NCBI GenBank assembly: GCA_937902695.1
Contig: CALFNI010000633.1
Coordinates: forward strand, 1-9,961
Direction of reading: 5' to 3'
Length of the DNA stretch: 9,961 nt
Source: an uncultured Rhodanobacteraceae bacterium
GTDB lineage: Bacteria > Pseudomonadota > Gammaproteobacteria > Xanthomonadales > Rhodanobacteraceae
Shown: one piece after another, positions 7,019 to 9,961 of the stretch
How positions within the stretch are numbered: position 1 is the stretch's first letter
Layout of the letters: each line of letters opens with the position of its first letter
Position numbers and translations under genes: made by a program
Notes under the pieces: generated by a model
What the model was told of the DNA's origin: nothing
Databases searched by the model: none
The model's input: only the letters and a program-made list of their open reading frames with translations

Positions 7019-7474
7019 TCAATCCGCGATGAATTTCGGAACGCCGACGCGCAATCCCTTGCCCGGCAATGCCATCATCGTCGACGTGCCGTGCGCGACG
7101 AGCTCGCCGGTCTCGTTGTAGACGCTCGCGATCGTGTAGCTGATCTGGCGGCCGGCGCGCAGGCATTCGCCTTCGGCGCGCAGATGTCCCTTCGCGACCG
7201 CCTTCAGGTAGTTGAGCTTCAGGTCTACGTTGACGAGTCCCGCGTCCTCGGGGAGCCGCATGAACGCGGCCCAGAACGTCGCGGTATCGATCAGCGTCGC
7301 CAGCACGCCGCCGTGGACGATGCCGAACGGCTGCATGTGGTCGCCGCGCAGGTCGAGCTCGACGCGGCAGCCGTCGATCTCGAGCCCGGTGATCTTCATG
7401 CCGATCAGCGCGGGGTAGGGCGACGCGTGCACGATGTCCTGCACGGCGCGCACGTAGGCAGGGTTCGGCGTCAT
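7019..7474 (-). CDS. PaaI-family hotdog-fold acyl-CoA thioesterase
   Basis: A 151-residue protein of usual family length. It carries the hotdog thioesterase signature PFGIVHGGVLATLIDTATFWAA, with HGG at 54-56 and the conserved Asp at 63 of the active-site helix. These are followed by VNVDLKLNYLKAVAKGHLRAEGECLRAGRQISYTIASVYNETGELVAHGTSTMM, the standard second half of PaaI/YbgC-like thioesterases. Such enzymes hydrolyse acyl- or aryl-CoA thioesters in the cytoplasm; the substrate cannot be told from the sequence. ATG 7474 was chosen by homology of MTPNPAYVRAVQDIV; the frame is open further upstream to 7876 but that part runs into the divergent gene. No strong ribosome-binding site is visible. 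The kinase gene follows 78 bases downstream on the same strand, so shared transcription is possible, but a functional link is not evident. Confidence 0.92.
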   Translation of the reverse strand: MTPNPAYVRAVQDIVHASPYPALIGMKITGLEIDGCRVELDLRGDHMQPFGIVHGGVLATLIDTATFWAAFMRLPEDAGLVNVDLKLNYLKAVAKGHLRAEGECLRAGRQISYTIASVYNETGELVAHGTSTMMALPGKGLRVGVPKFIAD

Positions 7475-7603
7475 GGTGGCGGCCCGAGTACGGAATCCCG
7501 ATTGTAGCGTCCGGGTGCGACGAATCCGGCTGGCGCAACGACGCTTCGCTTCCCCGCGCCAGCGCAACGCCGCGGCGCATCGCGGTATCGCCGCACCGAT
7601 CGC

Positions 7604-7618
7604 CGCGGATAATCCGCG
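7604..7618 (+). promoter_or_regulatory. 15-nt palindrome with embedded -10-like GATAAT upstream of the Sel1 gene
   Basis: CGCGGAT (7604-7610) and ATCCGCG (7612-7618) form a perfect 7-bp inverted repeat around a single A. The centre contains GATAAT (7608-7613), which differs from the TATAAT consensus in one position. It ends 23 bases before the Sel1-gene ATG, so a transcript could start near 7620. No recognisable -35 is seen. It lies in the 167-base divergent region between the thioesterase and Sel1 genes, which otherwise shows nothing I can assign. It may be a promoter with an overlapping operator, or chance in GC-rich DNA. Confidence 0.35.
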
Positions 7619-7641
7619 CCGGCACCACGCCGGAGACCACG

Positions 7642-8319
7642 ATGCGTACCGCTCGGCTCGCTCGATCGTCGATCGGGATCGCAGTTGCGCTCGCGGCGCT
7701 CCTCGCCGCGTCGCCGGTACGCGCGCAGGTGATGCTTTTCGACTCCGCCCAGCCGATGAAGCTCCAGGAAGAGATCGCGCCGTATCTCCCGGGCGTTTCG
7801 TTCTTCCAGAAAGGTCTCGACGCGTACCGGAAAGGCCAGCACGCGGCCGCGATCGACGCGTGGCAGGCGTCCGCAAGCTGGGCGATGAAGGACGCCCAGT
7901 ACAACCTCGGCCTCGCCTACTTCAAGGGTATCGGCGTCGCGGCGGATCGTCCGCGCGGGCTTGCCTGGCTCGCGCTTTCGGCGGAGCGGAAGAATCCGAC
8001 GATGCAGGCATCGCTCGCCGCCGCGTGGGATGGCGCAACCGACGCCGAGCACCAGCAGGCGAACGCGATCTGGCGCGACCTGAAGAAACAGTACGGCGAC
8101 GACGTCGCACTGCCGAAGGCCCGCAAGCGCTTCGAAACGGAAGTCGCGCAGCTCGGCGGTTCAGGCAATCAGCGTGTCGTGTCACGGACGATGGGCGCGA
8201 TGGATGTAAAGACGTATCGCGAGAAGCTCGAAGCGCTCGCCGAGCAGAACTTCGGCGCCGGATCCGCCGGCGCTCCGGACGGCGGAGCCGACGCCGCGGC
8301 GAAGAACGACGCGCGCTGA
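7642..8319 (+). CDS. Secreted Sel1-like repeat (TPR-related) protein
   Basis: A 225-residue protein. Residues 1-28 form a Sec signal peptide (basic MRTARLARSS, hydrophobic IGIAVALAALLAA, probable cleavage after VRA), so the mature protein is probably periplasmic. A helical-repeat region follows: GLDAYRKGQHAAAIDAWQASASW (about 58-80), then a good Sel1 motif DAQYNLGLAYFKGIGVAADRPRGLAWLALSAERKNP (about 84-119). A Lys/Arg/Glu-rich helical stretch comes next, and the last 20 residues are a Gly/Ala/Asp-rich tail without apparent fold. Sel1 repeats are protein-protein interaction scaffolds, so this is likely an adaptor; the partner is unknown. ATG 7642 has a clear Shine-Dalgarno (GGAG, six bases upstream). 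The cyclase gene lies 183 bases downstream on the same strand. Confidence 0.88.
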   Translation: MRTARLARSSIGIAVALAALLAASPVRAQVMLFDSAQPMKLQEEIAPYLPGVSFFQKGLDAYRKGQHAAAIDAWQASASWAMKDAQYNLGLAYFKGIGVAADRPRGLAWLALSAERKNPTMQASLAAAWDGATDAEHQQANAIWRDLKKQYGDDVALPKARKRFETEVAQLGGSGNQRVVSRTMGAMDVKTYREKLEALAEQNFGAGSAGAPDGGADAAAKNDAR

Positions 8320-8335
8320 ACGCACTGCGCGTCGT
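8306..8335 (+). terminator. Hairpin overlapping the Sel1-gene stop; possible terminator without T-tract
   Basis: ACGACGCGC (8306-8314) pairs perfectly with GCGCGTCGT (8327-8335), a 9-bp GC-rich stem with a 12-base loop that contains the TGA stop (8317-8319). It is followed by CGGGACTTTC rather than a run of T, so intrinsic termination would be weak. It could instead protect the 3' end of the mRNA. Confidence 0.35.
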
Positions 8336-8502
8336 CGGGACTTTCAGGAATCTCCAACGCCCCTGGCGCGGCGCGAGTGTCGCGTTCACGCGCAGACTGC
8401 GCGTTCCGAACAGCCGCAGCCGTCCCAAAGCCATGCGTGACCGGCGCTCGGTGTGGCGCGCGTCTTGCAGTAGCGTTCGTCCCACCGCGTCCATCGAGCA
8501 TC

Positions 8503-9961
8503 GTGCGTCGCTTCCTGATCGGCTTCATGCTGACCTTCGTTCCGTTGTGCTCCGTCGCCGAGACGGCGGCACTGACCGGCGCGTGGCGGCCCGCCGTGCA
8601 GGGCGAAACCGCCGCAGCGGTGCGTGCGGACGATCCTTCGCTGAGGGCGTTCGACCCGGCGCGCCTGACCGCATTCGACGGCGGCGACAACGGCAGCTGG
8701 GTCGTGCTGAGGCCGGCGTCCGGCCGCTGGCCCGCGGCTCCCTTCGTGCTGGAGGTGGCGACGCCGGGCCTGCAGACGTTCGTTCTCTACCGCGCGGGCG
8801 CGGCGCCCGAGCGCGCGAACATGATGCAGCCGACGGAGGGCGCGTTGCCGTGCCACGGCTGCGTCGCGTTTGCGATCGCCGTCGCGCCGGCAGATGGCGA
8901 CGCGTTGAGACTCCATGTCGATGCGAGCGGCGTGATCGCGTCGGCGACGGCGTTTTCGCTGCGTCCGGTCGCCGAATACCACCGCCAGGACGCGATGCGT
9001 CTCGCGATCGCGAGCGCCTGTCTCGCGACGATGCTCGCGATGGCCGTCATCGCGTTGTTCTTCGGCCTGCGTCTTCGCGATGCCGCGTTCGCCTACTACG
9101 CGCTCTTCGTGCTCTGCTACGCGCTGATCATGATCTTGCAGAGCGGCTATGTCGTCGATCCGCTCGGCTGGACCGCGCTCGCCGCCGCGCCGCGTGTCTG
9201 GGGGCGGCTCGCGACCGCGATCTCGATCGTCGCCGCCGTACTGTTCCTCGATCGCTTCGCCCATCTGCCACGTCACGCGCCACGCTGGCGTCGCGTGCTG
9301 CTGAGCTATGCCGGCGCGGTCGGCGCGCTCGCGGCGCTCGGCATCGCACCGATCGAGAGCGCGCACGAGGTCGGCCGTGCGCTGATCAATCCGTTGCTGA
9401 TCATCGGCGGCCCGATCCTGCTCGGCACGGCGATCGCGGCCGCGTGGCACGGCTCCCGCTATGCATATTTTTTTCTCGCCGGCTGGACGCCGTTGCTCAT
9501 CGTGACGGTGATCGGCAGCCTGCAGCTCTACGGCATCGCCGCCGGCTGGACCTGGAGCGACGAAGCCGCGCTCGGTGCCGGCGCGTTCGAAGCGCTCGTG
9601 CTGTCGCTCGGGCTGGCCGACCGCAGCCTCGCGCTCCGCCGCGATCGCGACCACGCGCGGCGCCTGGCCGACATCGATTCGCTGACCGGCCTCTACAACC
9701 GCCGCGGCTGGACCGATCGCGTGCTCGCGCTCGACGAGGAGCTTCGCCGCGACGGCGCGTCCTATTCGGTACTGTTCCTCGATCTCGACCGCTTCAAGGA
9801 GCTCAACGACCGGCTCGGTCACGAAGCCGGCGACGCCGCCCTGCGCACGCTCGCCACGATCATGCGCGAGGAGCTCCGCGAGCAGGACATCATCGGCCGC
9901 TTCGGCTGCGAGGAGTTCGTCGTCGCGCTGCCCGGCGCCGACCGGTCGCATGCGACGCGCG
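8503..9961 (+). CDS. 7TMR-DISM membrane diguanylate cyclase, C-terminus beyond window
   Basis: The first 486 codons are visible. GTG 8503 gives MRRFLIGFMLTFVPLCSVA, a good signal peptide; the ribosome-binding site is weak. Residues about 20-160 are a periplasmic 7TMR-DISMED2-like beta domain (GSWVVLRPASGRW, FVLEVATPGLQTFVLYRAG) with C117 and C120 in CHGC. About 165-385 contain seven hydrophobic helices (for example AIASACLATMLAMAVIALFF, ALINPLLIIGGPILLG), matching 7TMR-DISM_7TM. The cytoplasmic GGDEF domain starts at DIDSLTGLYNRRGW (390 on), with metal-site D427/D429 (DLDRFKELND), an inhibitory-site RxxD (R459-D462) and the signature GCEEF (468-472), where the second Gly is Cys. Family knowledge predicts ligand-controlled synthesis of c-di-GMP from GTP, and the I-site predicts product inhibition. 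Whether the Cys variant is active is uncertain. No separate promoter is recognisable in the 183-base gap upstream. Confidence 0.93.
   Translation, partial: MRRFLIGFMLTFVPLCSVAETAALTGAWRPAVQGETAAAVRADDPSLRAFDPARLTAFDGGDNGSWVVLRPASGRWPAAPFVLEVATPGLQTFVLYRAGAAPERANMMQPTEGALPCHGCVAFAIAVAPADGDALRLHVDASGVIASATAFSLRPVAEYHRQDAMRLAIASACLATMLAMAVIALFFGLRLRDAAFAYYALFVLCYALIMILQSGYVVDPLGWTALAAAPRVWGRLATAISIVAAVLFLDRFAHLPRHAPRWRRVLLSYAGAVGALAALGIAPIESAHEVGRALINPLLIIGGPILLGTAIAAAWHGSRYAYFFLAGWTPLLIVTVIGSLQLYGIAAGWTWSDEAALGAGAFEALVLSLGLADRSLALRRDRDHARRLADIDSLTGLYNRRGWTDRVLALDEELRRDGASYSVLFLDLDRFKELNDRLGHEAGDAALRTLATIMREELREQDIIGRFGCEEFVVALPGADRSHATR

Noticed and set aside
7017..7022. Perfect TTGACA on the minus strand upstream of the kinase gene
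   Set aside because: It overlaps the thioesterase stop codon and lies 26 bases from the TATACA -10 candidate, too far for a sigma-70 promoter.
8320..8502. The frame between the Sel1 stop and the cyclase start is open and in the same frame as both, so a TGA read-through fusion could be imagined
   Set aside because: The cyclase start codes for its own signal peptide, the intervening translation shows no domain, and open frames of 60 codons are common at this GC content.
8851..8862. CHGC as a cytochrome c heme-attachment site
   Set aside because: Heme attachment needs CxxCH; here Val follows the second Cys.
9468..9474. Run of seven T in the cyclase gene as a phase-variation tract
   Set aside because: Seven bases is short, it encodes ordinary Phe residues in a membrane helix, and the frame is intact on both sides.
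8386..9951. A minus-strand open frame of 521 codons opposite the cyclase gene
   Set aside because: The plus strand here encodes a signal peptide, seven membrane helices and GGDEF motifs; the antisense product is low-complexity and charged.

Overview
This is a 9,961-base window of GC-rich bacterial chromosome with no RNA genes, mobile elements or CRISPR arrays that I can see. The gene content suggests a proteobacterium, probably a beta-proteobacterium (Burkholderiales-like) or a high-GC gamma. The pointers are a fused isobutyryl-CoA mutase (IcmF) tail, dense c-di-GMP and two-component signalling, and Lys/Ala-rich basic tails. The taxonomic call is an inference from family distribution and base composition only.

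Left region (1-1760): the last ~129 codons of an IcmF-type mutase (+) are followed by a small YCII/DGPF-domain protein (+). Its stop codon abuts the stop codon of a convergent gene on the minus strand, a VOC/glyoxalase-fold protein with a histone-H1-like basic N-terminal tail. That gene is the second member of a two-gene minus-strand operon headed by an ArsR-type repressor. Just upstream of the repressor lies an AT-rich 24-bp dyad that looks like its operator.

Central region (1761-7474), all minus strand, transcribed right to left: a PaaI-type hotdog thioesterase, then a soluble three-PAS histidine kinase, then a protein made only of two receiver domains, then a receiver-GAF-GGDEF-EAL protein. 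The three signalling genes are tightly packed (10-nt gap, then a 23-nt overlap) and read as one unit. The kinase should phosphorylate receivers on the stand-alone tandem-REC protein and/or on the REC domain of the c-di-GMP protein. The output is then most likely c-di-GMP hydrolysis, because the EAL site is intact while the GGDEF domain is degenerate. The second receiver of the tandem protein has Arg in place of the usual invariant Lys.

Right region (7475-9961), plus strand: a divergent intergenic region with a 15-nt palindrome, a secreted Sel1-repeat protein, a 183-base spacer with a hairpin at its left edge, and the start of a second c-di-GMP gene. This last gene encodes a membrane 7TMR-DISM sensor diguanylate cyclase. 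It is cut by the window edge just after an unusual GCEEF signature, and its periplasmic part carries a CxxC motif. The window therefore holds two c-di-GMP enzymes facing opposite ways, one soluble and probably degradative, the other membrane-bound and nominally synthetic. No stretch over 300 bases lacks a gene. I did not find a clearly new biological system; the most unusual points are the split phosphorelay layout, the basic-tailed VOC protein and the deviant signature residues.
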